Shown here in pieces: positions 8,998 to 18,628 of a stretch of 64,000 nt of DNA; positions within the stretch are counted from its first letter, which is position 1, and every line of letters begins with the position of its first letter. Made by a program: the position numbers and the translations under genes. The stretch comes from Caldicellulosiruptor naganoensis. GTDB lineage: Bacteria; Bacillota; Thermoanaerobacteria; Caldicellulosiruptorales; Caldicellulosiruptoraceae. The notes beneath the pieces are model-generated. The model saw nothing but the letters and a program-made list of their open reading frames with translations. It did no database searches and was not told where the DNA came from. The DNA is taken from the NCBI RefSeq assembly GCF_026914285.1, contig NZ_CP113864.1, positions 533,501-597,500 of the forward strand, read 5' to 3'.

Positions 8998-10041
8998 ATG
9001 GAAAAAATAAAGCTTGGGATAATTGGAAGTGGTTCGATTGTAAAGTACAGACATGCTCCAGAGGCAAAAATGAATCCACATGTTGACCTTGTTGCTATTT
9101 GCAGTGATAAGATTGAAAATGCTCAAAAAGTTGCAGAGATGTTTGGAATTGAAAAGATCTACACTGATTATAATGAAATGTTGGCAAAAGAAGAACTTGA
9201 CGCGGTAGTTGTTGCAACACCTAACTACCTTCATGCAGATGCTACAATAAAAGCCCTATAAGCAGGAGCACACGTTCTCTGCGAGAAACCAATGGCAACA
9301 ACAATTGACGAATGCCAGAAGATGGTAGAAACAGCAAAGGAAACAGGAAAGTTTTTGATGATAGCATACAATCAGAGATTCAATAAAGCTCATATAAAAG
9401 CAAAGCAGATTATTCAAAGTGGTGAGCTTGGCAGAGTTTTGAGTTTTAAAACCACCTTTGGTCATGGTGGACCTGAGAGCTGGAGTTCAGACAAACCTGA
9501 TACGTGGTTTTTCCACAAAGAAAAAGCTGCGTTTGGCAGCATGGGTGATTTGGGTGTTCACAAGATTGATTTGATGAGGTTTTTACTTGGTGAAGAGTTT
9601 GTTGAGGCAGCTGTGTTTGTCACAACACTTGCAAAGAGGTATCCAAACGGAGAGCTAATAGACGTTGATGACAACGCTGTTTGCATTTTAAAAACTCAAA
9701 GCGGTGCAATTGGAACTGTGACAGCTTCTTGGACATATCCCGGAAGTGAAGACAATTCAACAGTTATACACTGTGAAAAAGGGTCAATTACTCTGTATGG
9801 TGACCCGCAGTTTTCAATGATAATTAAGTATGCAAATGGGCAGAAAGCGTACTTTGAACTTGACACAATGCAGACAAATGAGAAGCAGACAAAGTCAGGT
9901 GTTATGGATGAGTTTATAAACTGTATATTAACAAACACCCCACCAAAAATCTCTGGCGAAGAGGGACTCAAGACGATGAAAGTTGTATTTGCATGTTTTG
10001 AGTCGGCTAAAACTGGCAAGATTGTTAAGATTGATTATTAG
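8998..10041 (+). pseudogene. Gfo/Idh/MocA-family oxidoreductase interrupted by one in-frame stop
   Basis: The frame from ATG 8998 (ribosome site AAAGGAGAGG) encodes the Rossmann start LGIIGSGSIVKYRH, then TPNYLHA, and hits TAA at 9259-9261. The same frame continues directly with AGAHVLCEKPMA, the family's conserved EKP motif, and runs to 10041, including the substrate-side motif GDLGVHKIDLMRFL. One base change at 9259 (for example GAA or AAA to TAA) explains the break. No ribosome site precedes the internal ATG at 9292, so restart is unlikely. An intact protein of 347 residues would be an NAD(P)-dependent sugar or inositol dehydrogenase-like enzyme. It may be a recent mutation or a base-call error. 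Confidence 0.85.
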
Positions 10042-10083
10042 TAGCTTATAAATCCTTTGAATACAAAAGGAGAGTTTTGAAAA

Positions 10084-11022
10084 ATGAAATTTGGATTTTT
10101 GACTGCATGCCTTCCAAATGTGAAGTTAGATGATTTGGTTGTATGGGCAAAGAGCATTGGTTTTGAAATGTTAGAGGTTGCATGCTGGCCTGTGAAAAAC
10201 ACAAGAGACTACTCGAGCACAACCTTAGATGTTGTAAGCCTCACAAAAGATGAAGCAGAAAGAATAAAGAAACTTTTTGAGGACAATAATATGCAGATTT
10301 CTTCTTTAGCATATTATGACAAAAATCTTCACCCAGACCTTGTCATAAGAAAGTCATACCATGACCATTTAAAGAAGGTAATTGATGCAGCTCATCTTCT
10401 TGGTGTCAAGTATGTTGGGACATTTGTTAGAAGAAACTATAACAAGACAATTAAAGAGAACTTTGATGAGTTTGAGATTGTGTTCAAAGAGATTTTAGAG
10501 TATGCGAAGTCAAAAAATGTATCTATTATAATAGAAAACTGCCCTATGCCAGGCTGGAACCCAAACGGTGGATGGATGGGTACAATATCATACTCACCTG
10601 AGCTTTGGGAAGAGATGTTCTCAAGACTTCCTTACGACAACTTTGGCTTGAACCTTGACCCATCGCACCTTCTTTGGCTTGGGATTGATCCTGTTTCGGT
10701 CATAAAAGAGTTCAAAGACAAAATATTCCATGTCCATGCAAAGGATACTCAGATTTTGAAAGACAAGCTCAATAAATATTCCATTTTTGGTAGCCAGATT
10801 CAAAGGAAAAATGAATGGGATATGGGATATTGGGTGTACAGAATGCCAGGTCGTGGCGAGATTGATTGGAAAGCATTTTTGAAAGAGCTAAAACAAAACG
10901 GCTATAGCTTTGTGGTGAGCATAGAACATGAAGACCCAGAATTTGAGGGGACTGAAGAAAAAGTAAAAGAGGGTCTAAAGCTTGGGTTTGAATATTTAAA
11001 GGATGTTATCACTAAAATATAA
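10084..11022 (+). CDS. sugar phosphate isomerase/epimerase-type TIM-barrel protein
   Basis: 312 residues. ATG 10084 is preceded by AGGAGAG. The sequence has the xylose isomerase-like AP-endonuclease-2 barrel layout: KFGFLTACLPN at the N-terminus, IIIENCPMPGWNPNGG in the middle with the metal-binding Glu, NLDPSHLLWLG, HVHAKDT and, near the end, SIEHEDP. These Glu, Asp and His residues are the family's divalent metal ligands. It follows the oxidoreductase gene by 42 bases, an arrangement common for cyclitol or rare-sugar catabolism under a LacI regulator. The specific substrate is unknown. Confidence 0.85.
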   Translation: MKFGFLTACLPNVKLDDLVVWAKSIGFEMLEVACWPVKNTRDYSSTTLDVVSLTKDEAERIKKLFEDNNMQISSLAYYDKNLHPDLVIRKSYHDHLKKVIDAAHLLGVKYVGTFVRRNYNKTIKENFDEFEIVFKEILEYAKSKNVSIIIENCPMPGWNPNGGWMGTISYSPELWEEMFSRLPYDNFGLNLDPSHLLWLGIDPVSVIKEFKDKIFHVHAKDTQILKDKLNKYSIFGSQIQRKNEWDMGYWVYRMPGRGEIDWKAFLKELKQNGYSFVVSIEHEDPEFEGTEEKVKEGLKLGFEYLKDVITKI

Positions 11023-11057
11023 CAACGTATATATTTTAACAACGTATACATTTTTGC

Positions 11058-11090
11058 GGTTGGCAAAGATTAGTTTTTGCCAACCTTTTT
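11058..11090 (+). terminator. rho-independent terminator after the isomerase gene
   Basis: GGTTGGCAAA (11058-11067) pairs perfectly with TTTGCCAACC (11076-11085) around an 8-base loop and is followed by five T. It closes the LacI-controlled unit and separates it from the RHS island. Confidence 0.85.
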
Positions 11091-11340
11091 ATTTATTATG
11101 CTTACTTAAGATATAAATTATAAAAATAGTTGACAGTTAAGAAAAATTAGAGAATAGAATGAAGAAAATAACAAAAAAAATAGTGTCATTGCTGCTTTTG
11201 TTATCTTTTTTAACCACTAATGTATTTTTTAATCTCACAGCCTTTGCTCAGCAGGTCAGCACAGTTCCTTCTGATCAGCAGAATTTTCTTCAGATGAGCG
11301 AGGAGGAATATAAAATTATAAAAAAAGTCTTGCTCCACAA

Positions 11341-14300
11341 GTGTCGACAAAATCAATCTCGCGCTTAACTACTTTTTCCACAAACTCAGCTTCTCTGTCA
11401 GCGTCAGTTCAGACTGCATCACAGCCTGTTGGAAATGATTTTATAGAGTATTTTTTACGTGGAGAAAATAATAATTTAAGGGGCCGTTTTACAATAGGGG
11501 CAAGAAAAGGTGATCCTTCAAATCCAAATGATGATGGTAAAATAATGCTTTATGGGCATCCCGATGCATGGTCAAGCTATACAACAATCAATATTGATGG
11601 TTCATACTTTATTTTCAATCCTTCATCCATTTCATACAGTGGAACCACTTCATTGTGCCAGCAAGTAGCAAATGATGTATATATTGTTCAAGAGCTTTCT
11701 ATTGTCAAAAGTGCCACAACTCAAAGAGAAGATACTGTTCAGATAAAGTATAAAATAAAAAATAGTTCAACAGAAGCTAAAAATATTGGTCTTAGGATAA
11801 TGCTTGACACAATGCTTGGAAGTAACGATGGAGCACCATTTAGAGTACCAGGGCTTGGAGCAGTTACTAACGAGATTGAACTTTCTGGTGATAATATACC
11901 CGAATATTATCAAGCCTTTGATACACTTACAAATCCCACTATAATAACTCAAGGGATATTTTATACAGATAAAGGAAATAGACCAGATAGAGTTCAATTT
12001 GCTCACTGGTCAAATTTGTATCGTACTCCATGGAATTACACAGTTAACCCAAATGTGAGGTTTTCTAATGGTACTTCATATGGTGGTGACAGTGCTGTTG
12101 CAATATATTGGGAAAATAAAATTCTTCTTCCTAATGAAGAAAAAGAGTTTGTAACATATTATGGTATAGGCGAATTTACACAGGAACTGAGACCACCTTT
12201 AGCGGTAAATCTAACATCTGTAAGTGAAATTCAAGCAAATGAAAATGATTATTATCCTAATCCTTTTACTGTAACAGCTTATATAATGAACAATTCAAAT
12301 GTCCAGGTAAACAATGTAAAAGCAAAGATTGTATTACCTGACGGACTTGATATTGAAGAAGAAGCTGAAAAAACTATTGACAGTTTAAAGCCAGGAGAAG
12401 AACGTTTAGTTTCGTGGAAGGTATTCGTTGAACCGTTTCCTGAAGAAACCACGTTGACTTATTCTGTTGCAGTTGTGGCAGATAATGTTGAGGGTAAAGT
12501 TTTATCAAGAACAATAAAAATACCTCCTCATCCAGCCGGCGACCAGTTTTTATATCAAACTGGAATTGAGACCATTGAGAATGGCACAAGCTGTTTAGTA
12601 GGTGAGCCTGTAAATCCAGCGGTGGGTAATTTTGTAACAAGTTCTGATGATATTTCTATTGAGGGTAGTAACAAGATAGTATTTAGCAGATTTTATAATT
12701 CTATTGATTCATACAAGGGTATATTTGGCAATAATTGGAGATGCTCATTTGATTTTAAACTTAAAAAAGTGGGCGAAAAACTAAGAGTATTCTTTAGTGA
12801 TGGGCATGCAGAAGATTTTGTTTTTAATCAAGATATTGGCAAATATATATCAATTTTTGATAACAAAAAATTTATCACTAAAAACCAGAACGATTATATA
12901 CTTGAACTCAATGGAGAGGTCAAATTCTATTTTAATTTGGACGGGAAATTAATAGCAATAGAAGATGAAAATAGCAATAAAACAACTCTGGTTTATGAGG
13001 ATGGTAAACTTGTAAAAATTGAATCTTTGATTGGATATTTAACCTTCCATTACAATACAGATGGATATGTGACAAAAGTTACTGATAACAATGGGCGTTT
13101 TGTTGAATATGGCTATGATGGGGACAGGTTAATTTGGTTTGCAGATGTTGAGGGGAACAAATACAGATATGAATATGACGAAAAAGGAAGACTTACAAAA
13201 ATAATAAATCCGCTTGAAGTTTCAGAAGTAGTAAACGTATATGATGAAAAAGGCAGAGTAATAAGTCAGCAAACAGCAGACGGCAGCTTGCACACATTTG
13301 TGTATGATGATGTTGCTCACACTACCACATATATTCAGCCAAATGGAGCTAAAATTGTTTATAAAAAAGATGGCAAATACAGGATATTCGAACAGGAATT
13401 TGAAGATGGAAAAGTTCAGTATATCTTTGACGACAACAATCAGATAATTGGTTATATTGACAAGAATAACAACAGTTACAGGTACGAATATGATGAAAAA
13501 GGCAACCTAATAAAAGAAATTAATCCTCTTGGCTTTGTTACACAATTTGAATATGACAGTAGAGACAATTTAATAAAAATTAAAAATCCCGATGGAACTG
13601 CGATTACTTTTGAGTATGATGATAAAGGCAACGTGATATTAACAAGAGATGAAGTTGAAAGAGAAACCAAGGTAGAATATAACGAAAAGGGTCTTCCTAA
13701 AAGGATTATCTATCCAAATGGAGCAATTCAGGAGTTTGAATATGACGAAAAAGGAAACGTAACAAAAGTAAAAGATCCATTGGGAAGTATAACCACTTAT
13801 GAGTATGACACTTTCAACAGATTAATTGGGATGATTAAGCCCGAGGGTAATAAAACAGCATTTTCGTGGACAAAAGCAGGTTATATCTCCTCAATAAAGT
13901 ATCCTGACAATACTTCTCAGGAATTTGAATATGATGCTAAAGGCAATGTGACAAAAATAATTGACCAGCTTGGAAGACAAACAATTTACAAGTACAATGA
14001 AATTGGCAAGCTAAGTGAGATAACAGATGCGGTTGGTAGGGTGACAAAATTTGAATACGATAATATGTGGAATTTGAAGAAAATAATAAAACCGGATGGC
14101 ACTTTCATAGAATATTCGTATGATAACTTGAACAGGCTTGTTGCAGTGAAAGATGAAGAGGGATTTATTGTAAAGTATGAATACGACCCTAACGGTAATG
14201 TTACCAGAGTAATAAGTGGTAGCGGGAAAGAGACAAAGTATGTTTATGATGCTCTTAACAGAGTTATAGAAGAAATTGACGCGAAAGGCAGAAGTACAAA

Positions 14301-15957
14301 ATTCGAGTATACCTACGATGGCAAGATAAAGAAAATTATCGATGCGCAGGGAAATGTAACCGAATATGAGTACAATCCAGCAGGTGAACTTGTTGCTAAA
14401 AAAGATGCACAAGGGAACATTGTAAAATACAGCTATAATGCGCTTGGGCTAATTAGCACTGAAACTGACGAGGTTGGAGCAACAACACGCTATGAATACA
14501 ATTTAAAAGGAGATTTAGTCAAGATAACCTTTGCAGACGGTTCAACAAACAGATTTGAATATGATAGAAACGGTAATTTGAAGAAATATATTGATGCCAA
14601 TGGTCAGGTAACAGAGTATTACTATGATAACTGTGACAGATTAGTCATGACAAAAGATGCTCTTGGCAATACGAAGAGATATGAGTATACGCCAACAGGA
14701 AAACTGAGCGCAATTATTGATGCAAAGGGTAACAAGACCACATTTATATATGATGCTGTTGATAGACTTGTAGAGGTAATTTCGCCTGATGGTGCGCGGG
14801 AAATATTTGTTTATGATTCAAATGATAACGTAATAGAAATTCACAAATTTATGGGAGTAACAAAAGAGACGATAGAAAGAATGAACAAAACAAAGGGTGA
14901 AAAGTATTCGGAGCAGTTGAAGGAAATAGTAATAAAGTACAAATACAATAAAAGAGGACAGTTGGTATCAGAGCAAGATGCGTTAGGCAATGTAAAAGTT
15001 TATACCTATGATGCAGATGGAAATTTAATTGAAAGTGTTGATAAGAACGGCAACACTACAAAGTATGAATATGATGCAGTGAACAATCTTTCAAAGATAA
15101 CCTATGCCGATGGGAAAACTGTGGAGTTCAAGTATGATAATTTAGACAGGCTTGTTGAAGTAAATGATTGGTTAGGAAGCAAAAAGTATGAATATGATGT
15201 TTTGGGTAGGGTAACAAAAGTAGTTGATTACAAAGGCAGAGCATTTGAGTACAGTTACACCAAAAGAGGAGAAAAAGCTGCAATAAAATATCCTAACGGT
15301 CGATTGGTGCAGTACGAATATGACGCTGTTGGCAGGTTAATAAAAGTTACAACTGATGGTAAAGAGACAAAGTACAAGTATGATGCTAAAGGTAATCTAA
15401 TAGAAAAGATATTGCCAAATGGAGTAAGAAGTGTTTATGAATATGATGCGGTTTCACAGCTGACAAGACTTGCAAATTACGGTTCAAAATCTAAGATACT
15501 AAGTGAAATACTGTACAAGTATGATCCAAACGGGAACAAAATTTATGCAGAAAAGAGGATAAACGAAAGAGAGATAGATAAATTAGCAGGAATAACTGAA
15601 GGAAAAGTATATTATGAGTATGATACACGCAATCAACTTATAAAAGCAAAAAGAGAAAATGGGTTTGAAGAGAGATATTTTTACGATACACTTGGCAACA
15701 GGGTAAGAAAAGAAGAGTATGCGGGAAGGATACTTGCAAATGTAATTGACTATAAATACGACGATGAACAGAGGTTATACGAAATAAAGGCCACAGGACT
15801 TATTGACTGCATAAAACTGCCAGAGAACAAAATGGAATATGACAGCGAAGGGAACATAATAAGTATAAAATCTGGCAAGACAGAGATTGTAAGAAATACA
15901 TTTGATGTTCGGGGAAGGCTTACAAAGGTAAATACAATATGGGGAATAGAAAGTTGA
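11341..15957 (+). CDS. main open frame of the RHS protein: N-terminal beta domains, DUF6531-like region and YD repeats
   Basis: 1,538 residues are open. Residues 1 to about 290 form an unnamed beta-rich region, and about 290-400 look like an Ig-fold spacer (NNVKAKIVLPDG, SLKPGEERLVSWKV). About 420-500 match the DUF6531 start of RHS shells (GEPVNPAVGNF, FSRFYNS, GNNWRCSFDF). From about 540 to the end, YD repeats of the type YEYDEKGRLTKI or FEYDAKGNVTKI run without a break, building the cocoon that encloses the toxin in RHS proteins. The frame's first ATG is not a true start, since the signal peptide lies upstream in another frame. It stops at the TGA at 15955-15957, with homology continuing in frame to 16902. 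Confidence 0.8.
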   Translation: MSTKSISRLTTFSTNSASLSASVQTASQPVGNDFIEYFLRGENNNLRGRFTIGARKGDPSNPNDDGKIMLYGHPDAWSSYTTINIDGSYFIFNPSSISYSGTTSLCQQVANDVYIVQELSIVKSATTQREDTVQIKYKIKNSSTEAKNIGLRIMLDTMLGSNDGAPFRVPGLGAVTNEIELSGDNIPEYYQAFDTLTNPTIITQGIFYTDKGNRPDRVQFAHWSNLYRTPWNYTVNPNVRFSNGTSYGGDSAVAIYWENKILLPNEEKEFVTYYGIGEFTQELRPPLAVNLTSVSEIQANENDYYPNPFTVTAYIMNNSNVQVNNVKAKIVLPDGLDIEEEAEKTIDSLKPGEERLVSWKVFVEPFPEETTLTYSVAVVADNVEGKVLSRTIKIPPHPAGDQFLYQTGIETIENGTSCLVGEPVNPAVGNFVTSSDDISIEGSNKIVFSRFYNSIDSYKGIFGNNWRCSFDFKLKKVGEKLRVFFSDGHAEDFVFNQDIGKYISIFDNKKFITKNQNDYILELNGEVKFYFNLDGKLIAIEDENSNKTTLVYEDGKLVKIESLIGYLTFHYNTDGYVTKVTDNNGRFVEYGYDGDRLIWFADVEGNKYRYEYDEKGRLTKIINPLEVSEVVNVYDEKGRVISQQTADGSLHTFVYDDVAHTTTYIQPNGAKIVYKKDGKYRIFEQEFEDGKVQYIFDDNNQIIGYIDKNNNSYRYEYDEKGNLIKEINPLGFVTQFEYDSRDNLIKIKNPDGTAITFEYDDKGNVILTRDEVERETKVEYNEKGLPKRIIYPNGAIQEFEYDEKGNVTKVKDPLGSITTYEYDTFNRLIGMIKPEGNKTAFSWTKAGYISSIKYPDNTSQEFEYDAKGNVTKIIDQLGRQTIYKYNEIGKLSEITDAVGRVTKFEYDNMWNLKKIIKPDGTFIEYSYDNLNRLVAVKDEEGFIVKYEYDPNGNVTRVISGSGKETKYVYDALNRVIEEIDAKGRSTKFEYTYDGKIKKIIDAQGNVTEYEYNPAGELVAKKDAQGNIVKYSYNALGLISTETDEVGATTRYEYNLKGDLVKITFADGSTNRFEYDRNGNLKKYIDANGQVTEYYYDNCDRLVMTKDALGNTKRYEYTPTGKLSAIIDAKGNKTTFIYDAVDRLVEVISPDGAREIFVYDSNDNVIEIHKFMGVTKETIERMNKTKGEKYSEQLKEIVIKYKYNKRGQLVSEQDALGNVKVYTYDADGNLIESVDKNGNTTKYEYDAVNNLSKITYADGKTVEFKYDNLDRLVEVNDWLGSKKYEYDVLGRVTKVVDYKGRAFEYSYTKRGEKAAIKYPNGRLVQYEYDAVGRLIKVTTDGKETKYKYDAKGNLIEKILPNGVRSVYEYDAVSQLTRLANYGSKSKILSEILYKYDPNGNKIYAEKRINEREIDKLAGITEGKVYYEYDTRNQLIKAKRENGFEERYFYDTLGNRVRKEEYAGRILANVIDYKYDDEQRLYEIKATGLIDCIKLPENKMEYDSEGNIISIKSGKTEIVRNTFDVRGRLTKVNTIWGIES

Positions 15958-16413
15958 TACAAATACGATTCATCAGGCAAGAGAGTAAGTGAAATAGTAG
16001 AGCTATCAAAATTTAGCAGAGATGTACTCAGGAAGTATCTGAATGAAGAAAGAGTTAGGAGAATTCAGGAAAGTTGTGAAGAGTTAATAAATAACAAAAG
16101 ATACAGAGCAGAATATGAGTATGTATATGATGAGACAAGTGAAAATGACGATTTAGTAGCAATTAATACAAATTTTGGAGCAGAAGAAGAGTATATATAT
16201 GGGAATGGTATAATAGGAGCAGAAGTAAAAGAGAGAGGAAAACCATATAGCTACTATTATCTAACAGACGACTTATTCACTCCTCAGATAATCGTTGATG
16301 CGAGAGGCAAAGTAGAAGGATATAAAGCATATAGCGAATTTGGGGAAAAAGTAGTAGAGATAGGGAAAATAAGAGGGTTAGATGTAATAGGATTTACAGG
16401 ATATAAAGAAGAT

Positions 16414-16594
16414 AAAGAGAGCGGATATTTATATGCCACAGCAAGATATTATTTACCGCAGGTAGGCAGATTTATAAGCAAGGACAGGATATTTGGAGAG
16501 ATAGCCGAGCTTACAAGTCAGAATCCATATGTATATTGTTTGAACAATCCGCTGATATATGTAGATCCGAGTGGAGAGCTAAGTGTAAGACAGA
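16414..16594 (+). repeat. RHS-core repeat, copy 1 (resident gene)
   Basis: About 180 bases encoding the RHS-associated core (ATARYYLPQVGRFISKD, PYVYCLNNPLIYVDPSGE) recur nearly identically at 23466-23646 and 26564-26744. Against the copy at 26564 the match continues through the pre-toxin linker to about 17040. This is the natural crossover segment for exchanging toxin tips. Confidence 0.9.
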
Positions 16595-17836
16595 GCATAT
16601 TGTTAATCCAAGGATTGGGATTGGGTTTATGGGAAGTTGCAAGGGAACAATTAAAAGCATTAGGAGATATTATCAGTTTTAGGTTTATAGGAGCATTTAT
16701 TGATATAGCAAAAGCTTTACCGAAATTATTAAACAGTGATGTTATAAAGGAATTATTGAAGAGTTTATATGATAGGTATGTAGAACCTGTTGAATATGTT
16801 ATAAAGCATACAAGAGAAGTGTTTAGTGGCAGAGCATGTAATGAAGAAGTTAAGGAATATGGAAAGAAGTTAGGAATAGTAGTTGGGACAATAGTAGCAA
16901 CATAAGCAGATATTATATTAGGCAAGAGAGCGATAGAATTAGGAGCAAAGTTAATACAGAAGTTAGGTAATATAAGTAAGAGAGTAAAAGGTTTAATTTG
17001 GAAGGCAGCAGAAGAAGCACCTAAGAAGAGGATTACGCTTGAGGATTTGATAAAAGAATCAAAACGGATTAAGCCTCCCAAAAAAGGCAAAGGTAGTAAT
17101 TCAAAGGTGCCACAATATGCAAGAGAAGGGGGGTTGAAGGTGCTTTGAGAGATTTTTACAATTTAGGGCCAAGGAATGTAAGAATAAAAGAAACAGGTGA
17201 TAACATTGTATATATTGGTGAGCTTGAAAATAATATAACAGTAAATGCAAGAGTGAATAGTAAATTTGGTAAACCTACATTGGAAATAATAGGGCCAGTA
17301 GAAGAAAATGGTAAAATCGAAAATAAGACGATAGTAAAATTTAGATATTATAAATAAAATAATAGTTAAGATGTAAAATAGTACTATAAAAAATAAAGAA
17401 GGTTGATGAAGTTGAATTGGTTAAACATAAGGGTTAATTGTAATGCTGTTAGGTATGAAGATGATGGTCTTTTAATAGAGATAATTCAAGATGAAAGAAA
17501 ATTTTACGTATGGGTTGGTGGGTGGAATTATTCAGTGCTCTATTGTGCTACAGAAAACAGGAGGAAACTAATGGAGCAGTTAAAAAAAATAGAGCCAATT
17601 TATCATAACGAAGGGCTGTATATGTATGTTGCAAAAGATACTGGGTATATTGAATGGATTGTTGAAGATAGTCTAATACTTGAACCAGATTATATTGAAC
17701 ATTATATAATACCAACTAGGAACTATGTGGTAGAATATTTGGATGTATCAGGAATGCTGGTATCACCTTTGTGTTATTGTCAATACCTTTTCCCCACTTT
17801 TGATAATATTTTTTCCCCACCTGTTTTCAAAAAAAT

Positions 17837-18628
17837 TTAATTATCATTATCTAACTGATTTGACTCATTCTTGGAATCATCTGTTAAAGCTTTTATAGCA
17901 CCCTCCCTTTGCTTCATCCTATAACTTTCACCTTTGATAACTACAAAATGACAGTGATGTACAAATCTATCTAAAATTGCCGTTGCTAAGACTGGGTCAT
18001 AAAATATCCTCGGCCACTCTTCAAATACCTTGTTTGTGGTTATTATTATCGATCCTCTCTCATACCTCTTCGATATTATCTCATAAAAATCATCTACACT
18101 GCTTTGATTAAATTTCCTTAAGCCCAGCTCATCTATTATCAACAAATCCACATTAACATAGTTTTTTAGCTTTTGTTGATACGAATTATCCGCTCTTGAA
18201 ATATACAACTCTTCTAACATCTCATTTGCTGTGGTAAACAAAACTCTATATCCAAGTGCTACAGCTTTAAGTCCTATCGCTATTGCAAGATGTGTTTTTC
18301 CTGTCCCTGGCGGTCCTATGAAGGCCACATTCTCTTTCTTGCGGACAAATTCACAGGTCGCCAAATTGTATATAAACCTCTTATTAATTGAAGGCTGATA
18401 ACTAAAATTGTATTCTTCTAATGTCTTGTGCCATGGAAACCTCGCTTTGCTTATCCTCTTTTGATTACTGTTTATTCTCCTGTTACTCACTTCATCATTT
18501 ATCAATATCTCAAAAAACTCTCGATAAGAAAAGTTATTCTTAATAGCTTCCTCTACTCTTAAATCAAAACTCTTTATTATCCCAGATAATTTCAAATCTT
18601 TTAGTTTTCCCAACAAAAGATCATTCAT
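17837..18628 (-). CDS. istB: IS21 family helper ATPase IstB
   Basis: 263 residues. Walker A GPPGTGKT is at residues 105-112 and Walker B LLIIDELG follows about 60 residues later, with the SIIITTNK and LDRFVHHCH motifs of the DnaA-like AAA+ IstB proteins. The protein assembles on DNA and directs the IstA transposase to targets. The start overlaps the istA stop by four bases (ATGA), so translation is coupled. Length is normal. Confidence 0.95.
   Translation of the reverse strand: MNDLLLGKLKDLKLSGIIKSFDLRVEEAIKNNFSYREFFEILINDEVSNRRINSNQKRISKARFPWHKTLEEYNFSYQPSINKRFIYNLATCEFVRKKENVAFIGPPGTGKTHLAIAIGLKAVALGYRVLFTTANEMLEELYISRADNSYQQKLKNYVNVDLLIIDELGLRKFNQSSVDDFYEIISKRYERGSIIITTNKVFEEWPRIFYDPVLATAILDRFVHHCHFVVIKGESYRMKQREGAIKALTDDSKNESNQLDNDN

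Larger units (their letters stand above)
11159..17357 (+). pseudogene. secreted RHS/YD-repeat polymorphic toxin gene (WapA-like), broken in four places
   Basis: One gene is recognisable across four lesions. It opens with a Sec signal peptide (KK..KK, then a leucine-rich core ending AFAQQ) and shifts frame at an A7 run (11320-11326); one extra A would join YKIIKK to SLAPQVSTKS. A TGA at 15955-15957 interrupts the YD-rich tail where Trp fits. A TAA at 16903-16905 replaces the GTA found in the copy near 27050. A G6 run (17128-17133) shifts frame before the toxin end; one extra G would give EGGVEGALRDFYNL. The tip is toxin type T1, ending TLEIIGP...KFRYYK. The protein would be exported and could act in contact-dependent competition, by analogy with WapA/RHS toxins. 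No clear promoter or ribosome site was seen before ATG 11159; a TTGACA at 11130 lacks a well-placed -10. Confidence 0.8.

Noticed and set aside
9292-10041. 249-residue oxidoreductase as an independent gene
   Set aside because: No ribosome site at ATG 9292, and the Rossmann part needed for NAD binding lies upstream of the stop.
11021-11049. Two AACAACGTATA direct repeats after the isomerase gene
   Set aside because: Only 11 bases each in AT-rich sequence, with no flanking element; probably local duplication.
12970-15950. YD-repeat stretch as a DNA tandem repeat or CRISPR-like array
   Set aside because: The periodicity is at protein level with strongly diverged DNA; no constant repeat-spacer pattern.
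16518-17090. 190-residue minus-strand frame under the RHS core, also in the copies at 21751 and 26668
   Set aside because: It repeats only because the + strand RHS sequence is duplicated; it is rich in Ser/Pro/Leu, as expected for antisense of this code, with no start signal.
17403-17840. 145-residue frame as a separate gene
   Set aside because: Its last 23 codons come from the IS21 end; the natural gene continues at 20251 after the insertion.
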